NCBI RefSeq assembly: GCF_030362835.1
Contig: NZ_JAUCGQ010000003.1
Location: forward strand, 1 to 64,000
From: Cellulomonas alba
GTDB taxonomy: Bacteria > Actinomycetota > Actinomycetes > Actinomycetales > Cellulomonadaceae
Length of the DNA stretch: 64,000 nucleotides
Reading direction: 5' to 3'
In this document: positions 44,511-53,500 of the stretch, in pieces
Position numbering within the stretch: position 1 is the stretch's first letter
Layout: the number at the start of each line of letters is the position of its first letter
Made by a program: the position numbers and the translations under genes
Notes under the pieces: generated by a model
Seen by the model: the letters and a program-made list of their open reading frames with translations, nothing else
Told to the model about the DNA's origin: nothing
Databases searched by the model: none

Positions 44511-45296
44511 ATGAACGAACGACACCACCGCGGGGTACGCCGCACGCTCGGCGTGCTCGTCACGGCGGTTGTCGCGACGGCGGGGCTGAGCGCACCGGCG
44601 TTCGCCACCGACCCGGCCGCCGGCACCACCGGCGGGACGACCCAGAGCACCACCACACCGACCGTGGCGTCGCACACGACGATCGCCGTGGACCGCTCCT
44701 TCCAGCGCAGCGCGCCGCCGGTCGCCACCGTCCGCACCACCGCGGACGGCAAGGCGACGCCGAGCACCACGACGCTCTACGTGTCCGGCAAGCGCGTCGC
44801 CACGGTGAAGACGACCGGCACCACGAAGGTCCGCCTGCCTCGCCAGCTCGGCGTCGGGCGCCACTCGGTGGTCGCGGTCTCCACGCCGGCGACGACCTCC
44901 GTGAAGAAGAGCGAGGCGCGCACCACCGTCACCGCGCACAAGTACGGCTCGCGCATCGTCGAGGACGCCGTCACGTACTCGGGCGTCCGTTACAAGCACG
45001 GCGGCACGTCGCGGCACGGCATGGACTGCTCCGGCTTCACGCAGCGCGTCTTCCGCGACACGCACGTCAAGAAGCTGCCGCGCACGGCCTCGGCGCAGGC
45101 ACACGTCGGCAAGCGCGTGTCGCGCGCGCACGCGCGTCCGGGCGACCTCGTGCACACCACGGGTCACGTGGGCATCTACGTCGGCGACGGCAAGATGATC
45201 GACGCGCCGCGCCCCGGCAAGAAGATCCACGTGCGGACGATGTACGCCGCGCACTGGACCTTCATCCGCGTCTCGAACGCCGCCATCACCATCTGA
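44511..45296 (+). CDS. Secreted NlpC/P60 peptidoglycan endopeptidase
   Basis: A 261-residue exported hydrolase. Signal peptide: basic MNERHHRGVRR, hydrophobic LGVLVTAVVATAGLSA and AFA cleavage site near residue 33. A Thr/Ser-rich region is followed by an Ig-like/bacterial repeat domain (TTLYVSGKRVATVKTT...). The NlpC/P60 domain has catalytic Cys in HGMDCSGF, His in TGHVGIYVGDG and a third polar residue (likely His) near AAHWTF. It cuts peptide stems of peptidoglycan. GGAGGACACGACC precedes the ATG. Transcribed alone, with terminators on both sides. Confidence 0.9.
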   Translation: MNERHHRGVRRTLGVLVTAVVATAGLSAPAFATDPAAGTTGGTTQSTTTPTVASHTTIAVDRSFQRSAPPVATVRTTADGKATPSTTTLYVSGKRVATVKTTGTTKVRLPRQLGVGRHSVVAVSTPATTSVKKSEARTTVTAHKYGSRIVEDAVTYSGVRYKHGGTSRHGMDCSGFTQRVFRDTHVKKLPRTASAQAHVGKRVSRAHARPGDLVHTTGHVGIYVGDGKMIDAPRPGKKIHVRTMYAAHWTFIRVSNAAITI

Positions 45297-45317
45297 GGTC
45301 CCCGGGACCTCACGCAA

Positions 45318-45357
45318 GAGGCCGCCCCACCGCGCTCGTCGCGGCCGGGGCGGCCTC
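45318..45357. terminator. Bidirectional terminator between nlpC/P60 and der
   Basis: GAGGCCGCCCC (45318-45328) pairs perfectly with GGGGCGGCCTC (45347-45357) around an 18-base GC-rich loop. It lies 21 bp past the NlpC/P60 stop and 42 bp past the convergent der stop, so it can serve both. Confidence 0.8.
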
Positions 45358-45399
45358 GTCGTCGTCCGTGCGGTCGGCGTCGCCGCGCCTCGTCGCCCG

Positions 45400-46908
45400 T
45401 CAGCGGCGGCGCTTCTCCCGCACGCGGACGCCGATCGAGATGGGCGTGCCCTCGAAGCCGAACGTCTCGCGCAGGCGGCGCTCGATGAACCGGCGGTAGC
45501 CCGGGTCGAGGAACCCGGTCGTGAAGATGACGAACCGCGGCGGGCGCGTCGATGCCTGCGTCGCGAAGAGGATGCGCGGCTGCTTGCCGCCACGCAGCGG
45601 GTGCGGGTGCGCCGCGACGAGCTCGCCGAGGAACGCGTTCAGGCGGCCGGTCGAGATGCGGGTGTCCCACGACTCGAGCGACCGCTCGAGCGCCGGCACC
45701 AACCGGTCCGCGTGCCACCCCGTGCGTGCCGAGACGTTGACGCGCGGCGCCCACTGCACCTGCACGAGCTCCTGCTCGATCTCGCGCTCGAGGTACGGCC
45801 GGCGGTCCTCGTCCATGAGGTCCCACTTGTTGTACGCCACGACGAGGGCGCGCCCGGCGTCGATGACCTCCTGCACGACGCGCACGTCCTGCTCCGTCAT
45901 CGGGGACGACGCGTCGACGAGGACGATCGCCACCTCCGCCTTCTCGATGGCCGCCTGCGTGCGCAGGCTCGCGTAGAAGTCGGCACCCGACGTCTGGTGG
46001 ACCCGGCGCCGGATGCCCGCGGTGTCGACGAAGACCCACGGCTTGCCACCCAGCGCGACGAGCTCGTCCACCGGGTCGCGCGTCGTGCCCGCGGTGTCGT
46101 CGACGACCACCCGCTCGGCGCCCACGAGCTTGTTCAGCATCGAGGACTTGCCGACGTTCGGTCGGCCGACGAGCGCCACGCGGCGCGGCCCGTCGGGCAG
46201 CGCGACCCCGTGCGCCGACTTCTCGGGCAGCACGTCGAGGATCGCGTCGAGCAGGTCGCCCGTGCCGCGGCCGTGCAGGGCCGAGACGGGGAACGGCTCG
46301 CCGAGCCCGAGCGACCACAGCACGGCGGCGTCGGCCTCGCCGGCCGGGCCGTCGACCTTGTTGGCGCACAGCACGACGGGCTTGCCCGAACGGCGCAGCA
46401 GGCGCACGACCTGCTCGTCGGTGTCGGTGGTGCCCACCGTCGCGTCGACGACGAACACGACGGCGTCGGCGAGCGCGACCGCGACCTCGGCCTGCTCGGC
46501 GACCCGGGCGTCGATGCCCGCGACGTCGACCTCCCAGCCGCCCGTGTCGACCAGGGTGAACCGGCGGCCCGACCACTCGGCCGGGTAGCTCACCCGGTCG
46601 CGCGTGACGCCCGGCTTGTCCTCGACCACGGCCTCGCGGCGGCCCAGGATGCGGTTCACCAGGGTCGACTTGCCGACGTTCGGTCGACCGACCACTGCGA
46701 GCACCGGCAGCGCCTCCGCACCGCCGCCCTCCTCGAGGCCCAGGTCGACGCCGTGCAGCAGCGCGAGGTCGTCGTCCTCGAGCTCGTACTCGTCGAGGCC
46801 CGCGCGCAGCGCGCGCTCGCGGTCGGCGTCACCGGCCTCGTCGGGCATCGCGACCGCCTCGTCGAGGGCGGCGTCGAGCTCGGGCTGCGCGGGGTCGAGG
46901 TCGCTCAT
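45400..46908 (-). CDS. der: Ribosome-assembly GTPase Der (EngA)
   Basis: A 502-residue double GTPase. An acidic 70-residue N-terminal extension, common in actinobacteria, precedes domain 1 ([26 protein letters not shown]) and domain 2 ([26 protein letters not shown]), then the KH-like domain ending [15 protein letters not shown]. It acts in maturation of the 50S subunit. Start MSDLDP at 46908; an upstream in-frame extension is short and Arg-rich. It lies at the end of the housekeeping run, 102 bp from plsC. Confidence 0.95.
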   Translation of the reverse strand: MSDLDPAQPELDAALDEAVAMPDEAGDADRERALRAGLDEYELEDDDLALLHGVDLGLEEGGGAEALPVLAVVGRPNVGKSTLVNRILGRREAVVEDKPGVTRDRVSYPAEWSGRRFTLVDTGGWEVDVAGIDARVAEQAEVAVALADAVVFVVDATVGTTDTDEQVVRLLRRSGKPVVLCANKVDGPAGEADAAVLWSLGLGEPFPVSALHGRGTGDLLDAILDVLPEKSAHGVALPDGPRRVALVGRPNVGKSSMLNKLVGAERVVVDDTAGTTRDPVDELVALGGKPWVFVDTAGIRRRVHQTSGADFYASLRTQAAIEKAEVAIVLVDASSPMTEQDVRVVQEVIDAGRALVVAYNKWDLMDEDRRPYLEREIEQELVQVQWAPRVNVSARTGWHADRLVPALERSLESWDTRISTGRLNAFLGELVAAHPHPLRGGKQPRILFATQASTRPPRFVIFTTGFLDPGYRRFIERRLRETFGFEGTPISIGVRVREKRRR

Positions 46909-47010
46909 GGCGACCATTCTCCCCTGCCGACGGGCCCGCACCGCGCGGGGTCGGTATCGGCGGTCGCGGCGACGCCGAGCGCGGGTGCGCTCAGGGGGGC
47001 GCGGATCGCC

Positions 47011-47691
47011 TCAGACGCCGGCGCGGTTCGGGTCGTCGGTCGGCAGGGCCAGCCCGGTGCGCGCTGCGGCACGTCCGACGAGCACGGCGAGCGCCTCGCG
47101 GATCGCCTCTCCCGCCGCCGCGACGCCCGCGCGGCCGGTCAGGTGGTCCCACGTGACCGGCACCGGCTGACCGAACTCGACCCGGAGCGGCCGTCGCGGC
47201 GCGGGCACGTGGCCGACCGCCTCACCGGTGCGGCGCGTGCCGAGGATCGCCACGGGCACCACCGGTGCGTGCCCGTGCACGGCGAGCCACGCGACGCCCG
47301 CACGCGCACTCGTCGCGTCGCCGCGGCCGCGGTTGCCCTCCGGGAAGACGCCCACCGCTCCCCCGCGTCGCAGCACGCCGAGCGCGGCCGCGAGAGCAGC
47401 CCGGCCGCCGGCGCGGTCGACGGGGATCTGCCCGGCGCCCCGCAGCACGGCGCCGACGGGGCCGTGGAACATCTCGTCCTTGACGAGGATGTGCGCGGGT
47501 CGCGGCGCGGTGCCGATCAGCAGCGGCCCGTCGATGACGCCCGTGTGGTTGGCGGCGAACAGCACGGGACCGTCCACCGGCACGTGCTCCGCGCCCTCGA
47601 CGCGCGTCGCCCACCAGACGCGGGCCAGGAACCGACCGACCTGGCGCGCCCAGACGGGTCCCCGGGGCGACGGCGACGCGGGCTCGGTCAC
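47011..47691 (-). CDS. plsC: 1-acyl-sn-glycerol-3-phosphate acyltransferase (PlsC family)
   Basis: A 226-residue acyltransferase with block I NHTGVIDGP (HX4D), block II around GAGQIPVDR, block III FPEGNRGRG and block IV VVPVAI. It transfers an acyl chain to lysophosphatidic acid or a related acceptor at the inner membrane face. GTG at 47691 overlaps the cmk stop as GTGA. The pairing cmk-plsC-der is common in actinobacteria. Confidence 0.88.
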   Translation of the reverse strand: MTEPASPSPRGPVWARQVGRFLARVWWATRVEGAEHVPVDGPVLFAANHTGVIDGPLLIGTAPRPAHILVKDEMFHGPVGAVLRGAGQIPVDRAGGRAALAAALGVLRRGGAVGVFPEGNRGRGDATSARAGVAWLAVHGHAPVVPVAILGTRRTGEAVGHVPAPRRPLRVEFGQPVPVTWDHLTGRAGVAAAGEAIREALAVLVGRAAARTGLALPTDDPNRAGV

Positions 47692-48380
47692 GCGCGGGCC
47701 GCCACCACGTCGAGCACCGCCCGGACGGTCTGCTCGAAGTCGAGGTGCGACGAGTCGACCGTCACGACGCCGTCGGCCGCGACGTGGAACTGCACGACGG
47801 TCGAGTCGTCGGCGTCGCGCCGCAGCACCTGGTCGCGCGTCGCCTCGACCGCGGTCGCGTCGGCCGTCCCGTGCACGTCGAGCGCGCGGCGCGCGAGGCG
47901 CGCCTCCTCGCTCGCGGTGAGGAGCACGCGCACGTCGGCGTCGGGGGCGACGACCGTCGTGATGTCGCGGCCCTCGGCGACCACGCCCCGACCCCCGGCG
48001 AAGCCGTCGGCGCCGCGCTCGGCGTCGATGGCGGCGCGCTGGCGGAGGCGCAGCTCCTCGCGCACGTCGAGGTTGGTGGCGACCTTGCTGACCGCCTCCG
48101 AGATGCGTGTCTCGCGGATCTCCGCGCTCACGTCGGTGCCCCCGACGGTCACGGCCGGTGCCGACGGGTCGACACCCATGGCGAGCGGCAGGCGGCGCAC
48201 CTCGGCGGCCACCGCGACCGCGTCGTCGAGCGCGACGCCGGTGTGCAGGCACCACCAGGTCGCGGCGCGGTACATCGCACCCGTGTCCAGGTACGCCAGG
48301 CCGAGCTCGCGCGCCACGGCACGCGACACGCTGGACTTGCCCGAGCCCGAAGGCCCGTCGATCGCGACGACGAGCGTCAC
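47688..48380 (-). CDS. cmk: Cytidylate kinase
   Basis: A 230-residue (d)CMP kinase. P-loop AIDGPSGSGKSSVSRAVA at the N-terminus, LDTGAMYRA and a DVSAEIRE...VSKVA region for the CMP pocket, VVAEGRDITTVV with the conserved Arg-Asp. GTG at 48380 overlaps the tyrA stop as GTGA. Supplies CDP/dCDP for nucleic-acid and lipid synthesis. Confidence 0.95.
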   Translation of the reverse strand: MTLVVAIDGPSGSGKSSVSRAVARELGLAYLDTGAMYRAATWWCLHTGVALDDAVAVAAEVRRLPLAMGVDPSAPAVTVGGTDVSAEIRETRISEAVSKVATNLDVREELRLRQRAAIDAERGADGFAGGRGVVAEGRDITTVVAPDADVRVLLTASEEARLARRALDVHGTADATAVEATRDQVLRRDADDSTVVQFHVAADGVVTVDSSHLDFEQTVRAVLDVVAARA

Positions 48381-49522
48381 CGCACCAACCTCCACCCGCG
48401 CTCCGTGAGCGCCGTCTCGAGACGTTCGACGGCGCCCGGGAGCACCGAGATCGCCGCCATGCCGACCGGTCGACGCGCGGCGTGCTCGAGCTGCAGGTCC
48501 TCGAGGTTCACGCCCGCGTGGCCGACGTCCGTGAGCAGCCGGGCGAGCTCGCCCGGCTCGTCGGGCACCAGCACGGTGACGACGCCGTAGTCGCGCCGCA
48601 CGCCGCCGTGCTTGCCCGGGATGCGCGCGACGCCGGTGTTCCCGTCGTCGATGGCGCGCGCGATCGACGCGAGCGCACCGGGCCGCACGGCGGCACCGCC
48701 GCTCGCGTCGTGCGCCGCGCCGAGCGCGGCGATCACCTGGTCGAGGTCCGCGCGCACCGCCTCGAGAACCCGGCGCACCTCGCCCGCGTTGGCCGCGAGG
48801 ATCGACGTCCACAACGCAGGGCTCGACGCCGCGAGGCGGGTCACGTCCCGCAGGCCCTGGCCCGCGAGGCCGAGCGCGGCGTCGTCGACGTCGACGAGCC
48901 GAGCCGCCACCAGGCTCGCCGCGAGCTGCGGCACGTGGGACACCACCGCGACCGCGGCGTCGTGCGCCGCCGCGTCCATCGTGACGGGCAGGCCGCCCAG
49001 GTCCACCACCAGCGCGCGCACTGCGAGCACGGCGTCCGCCGACGACGTGCCCGAGTCCGCGATGACCCACGGCCGGCCGAGGAACAGGTCCGGGAGCGCA
49101 GCCGACGGGCCCGACCGCTCGCGCCCCGCCATCGGGTGCGAGCCGACGTACCGCGTGAGGTCCGCGCCCGACGCGCGCAGCTCCGCGAGGACCGACGCCT
49201 TGATGCTTGCGACGTCCGTGACGACTGCCTCGGGCCACGCGCCGAGCTCCTGCGCGACCACGCGGGCCGTCACGTCCGGCGGCGCGGCGACGACGACGAG
49301 TGCAGGCGGCGCGTCGCCCTCGGCGGCGAGCCGGCCCGCGCCGACGTCGCGCGCGAGCGCGAGCGCGGTCGGGGACGGGTCGTCGAGGACGACGTCGACC
49401 CCGCGCGTGGACAGCCCCAGGCCGACCGACGCGCCCAGCAGGCCTGTGCCGACGACCCGCACCGGTCCGCGCGTCGCGAGCTGGTCGGTGTCGCCGGGAC
49501 GAGCGCCCTCCGGACCACCCAC
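48377..49522 (-). CDS. tyrA: Prephenate dehydrogenase with C-terminal ACT domain
   Basis: A 381-residue enzyme: NAD-binding VVGTGLLGASVGLGL at residues 22-36, catalytic GSHPMAGRERSGPS region with the His, helical dimer domain, then an ACT domain (GVVTVLVPDEPGELARLL...) that likely senses tyrosine. It converts prephenate to 4-hydroxyphenylpyruvate. GTG start one base after the rluB stop. Between rluB and cmk, the normal actinobacterial order. Confidence 0.93.
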   Translation of the reverse strand: MGGPEGARPGDTDQLATRGPVRVVGTGLLGASVGLGLSTRGVDVVLDDPSPTALALARDVGAGRLAAEGDAPPALVVVAAPPDVTARVVAQELGAWPEAVVTDVASIKASVLAELRASGADLTRYVGSHPMAGRERSGPSAALPDLFLGRPWVIADSGTSSADAVLAVRALVVDLGGLPVTMDAAAHDAAVAVVSHVPQLAASLVAARLVDVDDAALGLAGQGLRDVTRLAASSPALWTSILAANAGEVRRVLEAVRADLDQVIAALGAAHDASGGAAVRPGALASIARAIDDGNTGVARIPGKHGGVRRDYGVVTVLVPDEPGELARLLTDVGHAGVNLEDLQLEHAARRPVGMAAISVLPGAVERLETALTERGWRLVR

Positions 49523-49523
49523 G

Positions 49524-50879
49524 TCAGAGCCCGACCGACGTCATCAGCGAGCCCACCTCGGTCTTGCCCAGCACGCGGGTGCGGCCCGGCTTGAGGTCGC
49601 CGAGGCGGATCGGGCCGATGCGGGTGCGCACCAGGCGCGTCACCGGGTACCCGGCCTCCTCGAAGATGCGGCGGACGATGCGGTTGCGGCCCTCGTGCAG
49701 CACCACCTCGACGAGGCTCGCGTGCGGCAGCGCCTGCACGATGCGCAGCTCGTCGACCGCCGCGGGGCCGTCCTCGAGCTCGATGCCCTTCTTCAGCCGC
49801 GCGCCGAGCGACGGCGGCACGCGCCCCTCGACGTCGACGAGGTACGTCTTGGCGACGCCGTGCGCCGGGTGCGACAGGCGGTTCGCGAGCTCGCCGTCGT
49901 TGGTCAGCAGGATCAGGCCCTCGGAGTCCGCGTCGAGCCGGCCGACGTGGAACAGGCGCTCCTCGCGGTTCGCGACGAGCTCGCCGATCGAGGGGCGGCC
50001 CTCCGGGTCGTGCATCGTCGAGACGACGCCCTTCGGCTTGTTCAGCGCGATCGTGACGACCGACGCGTCGAGCTGGATGCGCAGCCCGTCGACGTGGATC
50101 GCGGCCCGCTTCGGGTCGACGCGCACGCCGAGCTCGGTGACGACCTGGCCGTCGACCTCGACCCGGCCGGACGCGATCAGCTCCTCGCACGCGCGGCGCG
50201 AGCCGAGGCCCGCGTTGGCGAGCACCTTCTGCAGACGCACGCCCTCGGGGTCGTGCACGTCGAGGTCGGGCGTCGGCTGGGCGGGCGGACGGCGGCGAGC
50301 GCCGCGCACCGGCTGCTTCGGCCAGGGCGCACCCGGGCGGCTCGGGCGGACGGCCGGTCCGCGCGACGTCGACGCGTTGCGGGGCGAGCCCGTGCCGCGG
50401 GTCGTCGCGGAACCGCCGCGGGGTGCACCGGCCGAGGTCGAGCCACCGCGGGCCGACCCGCCACCACGCGCACCACCCGTGGACGACGTCCCCCGGGCCG
50501 GACCGCCCGTCGAGGACGAGCCACGCGACGCACCACCGATCGACGGCGACGTCCCACGGCCCGCGTCACGACCCGTGGACGAGCCCCGGCCCGTGGCAGA
50601 CCCCCGGCCCGCGGCCGCACCGCCCCGCGCCTGACCCGCGCCCGCTCCTCCGCGTCCGGGCGCGCCACCGCGCGCCGAGCCCGCTCCACCGGTCGCGCCG
50701 CGCGCTCCGGGACGCCCGGTGCCGCCCGTGCCGCCGCCGCTGCCCGCCGGCTTGCCGCCACGTGCGTCGCCTCGCCCGGTGCCGCCACCGCGGCCCGCGC
50801 CGCCGGACGGTCGGCCGGCGCCGCCTCCGCGTGCACCGTCTCGGCCGGTGCCGCCACCGCGTCGCTCCTGCGGGCTCAT
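49524..50879 (-). CDS. rluB: 23S/16S rRNA pseudouridine synthase (RluB/RsuA family) with long disordered N-terminus
   Basis: A 451-residue protein. Residues 1-205 are almost wholly Gly, Arg, Ser, Thr, Ala and Pro, with many RGG/GGA-type units. The enzyme proper starts at VRLQKVLANAGLGSRRACEEL (S4 RNA-binding domain), then ALNKPKGVVSTMHD and the catalytic Asp in GRLDADSEGL. Homologues have tails of varied length but this one nearly doubles the size. ATG overlaps the scpB stop (ATGA). Pseudouridylates ribosomal RNA. Confidence 0.93.
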   Translation of the reverse strand: MSPQERRGGGTGRDGARGGGAGRPSGGAGRGGGTGRGDARGGKPAGSGGGTGGTGRPGARGATGGAGSARGGAPGRGGAGAGQARGGAAAGRGSATGRGSSTGRDAGRGTSPSIGGASRGSSSTGGPARGTSSTGGARGGGSARGGSTSAGAPRGGSATTRGTGSPRNASTSRGPAVRPSRPGAPWPKQPVRGARRRPPAQPTPDLDVHDPEGVRLQKVLANAGLGSRRACEELIASGRVEVDGQVVTELGVRVDPKRAAIHVDGLRIQLDASVVTIALNKPKGVVSTMHDPEGRPSIGELVANREERLFHVGRLDADSEGLILLTNDGELANRLSHPAHGVAKTYLVDVEGRVPPSLGARLKKGIELEDGPAAVDELRIVQALPHASLVEVVLHEGRNRIVRRIFEEAGYPVTRLVRTRIGPIRLGDLKPGRTRVLGKTEVGSLMTSVGL

Positions 50880-51652
50880 CTCGTCTCCTCCGTCGCCGCG
50901 TCGACACCCTCGAGCGCGTCGATGTCCGGCAGGTAGGGCGCCAGCGGGGGCAGCTCGTCGAGGCTCGACAGGCCCATCCGCTCCAAGAAGTATCCCGTGG
51001 TCGCGTACAGGACCGCGCCACTGCTCGGTTCGGTGCCCACCTCACCGACCAGGCCGCGCGCGGTCAGGGTGCGCATCACGCCGTCGACGTTGACGCCGCG
51101 GACCGCCGACACCTGGCCGCGCGTCACGGGCTGTCGGTACGCGACGACGGCCAACGTCTCGAGGGCCGCCTGCGTGAGCCGCGCGGTCTGCCCCTCGAGC
51201 ACGAACCGGCCGACCACGTCGGCGTAGGCGGCGCTCGAGTAGATGCGCCAGCCCTCGCCGGCGCGCCGGAGCTCGAAGCCGCGCGGACGGCCGCCGAACG
51301 CACCGCGGTACTCCGCCGCCAGCTCGTCGAGCAGCGCCTCGACGCGCGCGGTGGGCAGCGCGAGGACGGCCGCGAGCCGGACCGCGGGGATCGGCTCGTC
51401 CGCGACCATCAGCACGGCCTCGAGCGCCGCGAGCGCACCGCCGGGCAGGTCGTCCACGTCGAACGCGAGCTCGTCGGCCTGCGCGACCTCGGGCTCGCCC
51501 GCGGCGCCGCTCGCCTCGTCGGTGGCGTCGATGACGTCGGTGACGTCGTCGCGTCCACCGGCCGCGCGCGCGGGGTCGTCCGCGGCGATCGCCGCGTCCG
51601 GCTCGTCGTCGAGCGCCCCGTCGCCGGGTGCCGTGAAGTCGGCGTCGGTCAC
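50876..51652 (-). CDS. scpB: SMC-associated condensin subunit ScpB
   Basis: A 258-residue winged-helix protein with an acidic 70-residue lead. LEAVLMVADEPIPAVRLAAVL, LTQAALETLAVVAYRQPVTRGQVSAVRGVN and GTEPSSGAVLYATTGYFLE are the defining blocks. It dimerises and binds ScpA in the condensin complex that organises the chromosome. GTG overlaps the scpA stop (GTGA). Confidence 0.94.
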   Translation of the reverse strand: MTDADFTAPGDGALDDEPDAAIAADDPARAAGGRDDVTDVIDATDEASGAAGEPEVAQADELAFDVDDLPGGALAALEAVLMVADEPIPAVRLAAVLALPTARVEALLDELAAEYRGAFGGRPRGFELRRAGEGWRIYSSAAYADVVGRFVLEGQTARLTQAALETLAVVAYRQPVTRGQVSAVRGVNVDGVMRTLTARGLVGEVGTEPSSGAVLYATTGYFLERMGLSSLDELPPLAPYLPDIDALEGVDAATEETR

Positions 51653-52593
51653 CGGTCCGTCCCTTCCTCGTCCTGCACCTGCTGCGGGTCGCCCGCTGCG
51701 AGCGGCTCCTCCGCGTCGGCCGCGGGGTCGGGCTCGTCCCCCGGCCCGGCCGTGACGTCGAGCTCGTCGAAGTCGCCGGACACCGTCACGTCGCCCTCGG
51801 CCGCGCCCGTCCAGCGCACGGTCAGCTCGCCGAGCGGCGTCACCTGGTCGAACGCCACGGCACCCTCGCGGAACAGCTCGAGCAGCGCCAGGAACCGGGC
51901 GACGACGACGATCGTCGCGCCCGCGTCGGCGACGAGCGTGCGGAACGACGACGCGCCGCCGTGCCGCAGCCGGTCGACGAGCACGGCCGCCTGCTCGCGC
52001 ACCGACACCGGCGGGGCGTGCAGGTGGCTGATGTCCACGCCGGGTGGCGGCGGCTTCGGCGCGAGCGTGCGCGCGGCCAGGGCGGCGAGCTGGTCCGGAC
52101 CGACCTGCCAGACGAGCTCCGGCAGCAGCGCGGCGTACTGCGGCTCGAGCGTCACGAGGCGCGGGAACCGCCGCCCCTCGGTGGCGAGCCGCTCGCCGAA
52201 GTCGCCGGCCACGACCTTGTACGCGCGGTACTGCAGCAGGCGGGCGAACAGCAGGTCGCGGGCCTCGAGGAGCTCGAGGTCCTCGTCGTCCTCGACCTCT
52301 GCGGACGGCAGGAGCCGCGCGGCCTTGAGGTCGAGCAGGGTCGCGGCGACCACCAGGAACTCGCTCGCCTGCGAGAGGTCCCACTGCTGCTCCGCGGCGC
52401 GGATGTGCGCGATGAACTCGTCGGTCACCTTCGCGAGCGCGACCTCGGTGATGTCGAGCTTGTGCTTGGCGATCAGGCCGAGCAGCAGGTCGAACGGGCC
52501 CTCGAAGTTCTCGAGGTGCACCTCGAAGCCCGCGGTCCCCGCGGGCGCAGCACCGGGAAGGGGGACCGCCGGCGCGTCAGGCGGCGTCGCCAC
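51649..52593 (-). CDS. scpA: SMC-associated condensin subunit ScpA
   Basis: A 314-residue kleisin. FEVHLENFEGPFDLLLGLIAKHKLDITEVAL is the N-terminal signature, SEFLVVAATLLDLKAARLLP follows and the C-terminal winged helix is VARFLALLELFREGAVAFDQ. An acidic tail of about 50 residues follows. It bridges SMC heads. GTG at 52593 lies 17 bp inside the end of parA, so translation is probably coupled. Confidence 0.94.
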   Translation of the reverse strand: MATPPDAPAVPLPGAAPAGTAGFEVHLENFEGPFDLLLGLIAKHKLDITEVALAKVTDEFIAHIRAAEQQWDLSQASEFLVVAATLLDLKAARLLPSAEVEDDEDLELLEARDLLFARLLQYRAYKVVAGDFGERLATEGRRFPRLVTLEPQYAALLPELVWQVGPDQLAALAARTLAPKPPPPGVDISHLHAPPVSVREQAAVLVDRLRHGGASSFRTLVADAGATIVVVARFLALLELFREGAVAFDQVTPLGELTVRWTGAAEGDVTVSGDFDELDVTAGPGDEPDPAADAEEPLAAGDPQQVQDEEGTDR

Positions 52594-53443
52594 GGGCGAC
52601 GAGCTCGCGCGCGAGCTGCCGGTAGGCGTGCGCCCCGGCGTGCGTCGGCGCGTACGTGGTGATCGGCTCGGCCGCGACGGTGGCGTCGGGGAACTTCACG
52701 GTCCGGCCGATCACCGTCTGCAGCAGCGTGTCGCCGAACGCCTCGTGGACGCGGGCCACGACCTCGCGCGCGTGCAGCGTGCGGGGGTCGTACATCGTCG
52801 CGAGGATGCCGTCGACCTGCAGGCGCGGGTTCAGCCGGTCGCGCACCTTCTCGATCGTCTCGATGAGCAGCGCGACACCGCGCAGCGCGAAGAACTCGCA
52901 CTCGAGGGGGATCAGCACGCCGTGCGCCGCCGTGAGCGCGTTCACCGTGAGCAGGCCGAGCGATGGCTGGCAGTCGACGAGGACGACGTCGTACTCGTCG
53001 AGCAGCGGCCGGAGCGCGCGCGACAGCACGGACTCGCGCGCGACCTCGCCCACGAGCTGCACCTCGGCCGCCGACAGGTCGATGTTCGCCGGCAGGAGGT
53101 CGAGGCCCTCGGTCGCGGTGGTCCGCACCACCTCGCGGACGTCGGCGTCCCGCTCCATGAGCAGGTTGTAGATCGTGCGGTCGAGCTCGTGCGGGCTGAC
53201 CCCGAGGCCGACCGACGCCGCACCCTGGGGGTCGAAGTCCACGACGAGCACGCGGCGGCCCAGCTCGGCGAGCGCGGCCGCGAGGTTGATCGTGGTGGTC
53301 GTCTTGCCGACGCCGCCCTTCTGGTTGCACATCGCGATGACGCGGGCGGGCCCGTGCGACGCCAGGGGCGCGGGCACCGGGAAGTCGGGAAGCGGACGCC
53401 CGACGGCGTCGAGGGGGGTGTCGGTCGTCGAGGTGCTCACCAC
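52577..53443 (-). CDS. parA: ParA/Soj-family ATPase
   Basis: A 288-residue deviant Walker ATPase: MCNQKGGVGKTTTTINLA, LVVDFDPQGAAS and VLVDCQPSLGLLTVNAL are the Walker A', A'' and B motifs. No parB follows it; this parA copy next to scpA is usual in actinobacteria and distinct from the origin-proximal parAB. Probably works with condensin loading or chromosome positioning. Start is one of two tandem GTG codons at 53443/53440. Overlaps scpA. Confidence 0.9.
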   Translation of the reverse strand: MVSTSTTDTPLDAVGRPLPDFPVPAPLASHGPARVIAMCNQKGGVGKTTTTINLAAALAELGRRVLVVDFDPQGAASVGLGVSPHELDRTIYNLLMERDADVREVVRTTATEGLDLLPANIDLSAAEVQLVGEVARESVLSRALRPLLDEYDVVLVDCQPSLGLLTVNALTAAHGVLIPLECEFFALRGVALLIETIEKVRDRLNPRLQVDGILATMYDPRTLHAREVVARVHEAFGDTLLQTVIGRTVKFPDATVAAEPITTYAPTHAGAHAYRQLARELVARGDAA

Positions 53444-53500
53444 GGCGCACAACCTACCGGAGCGCACCCCTTCGGGACCCGCGACGAGCCGCGCGCGGCG

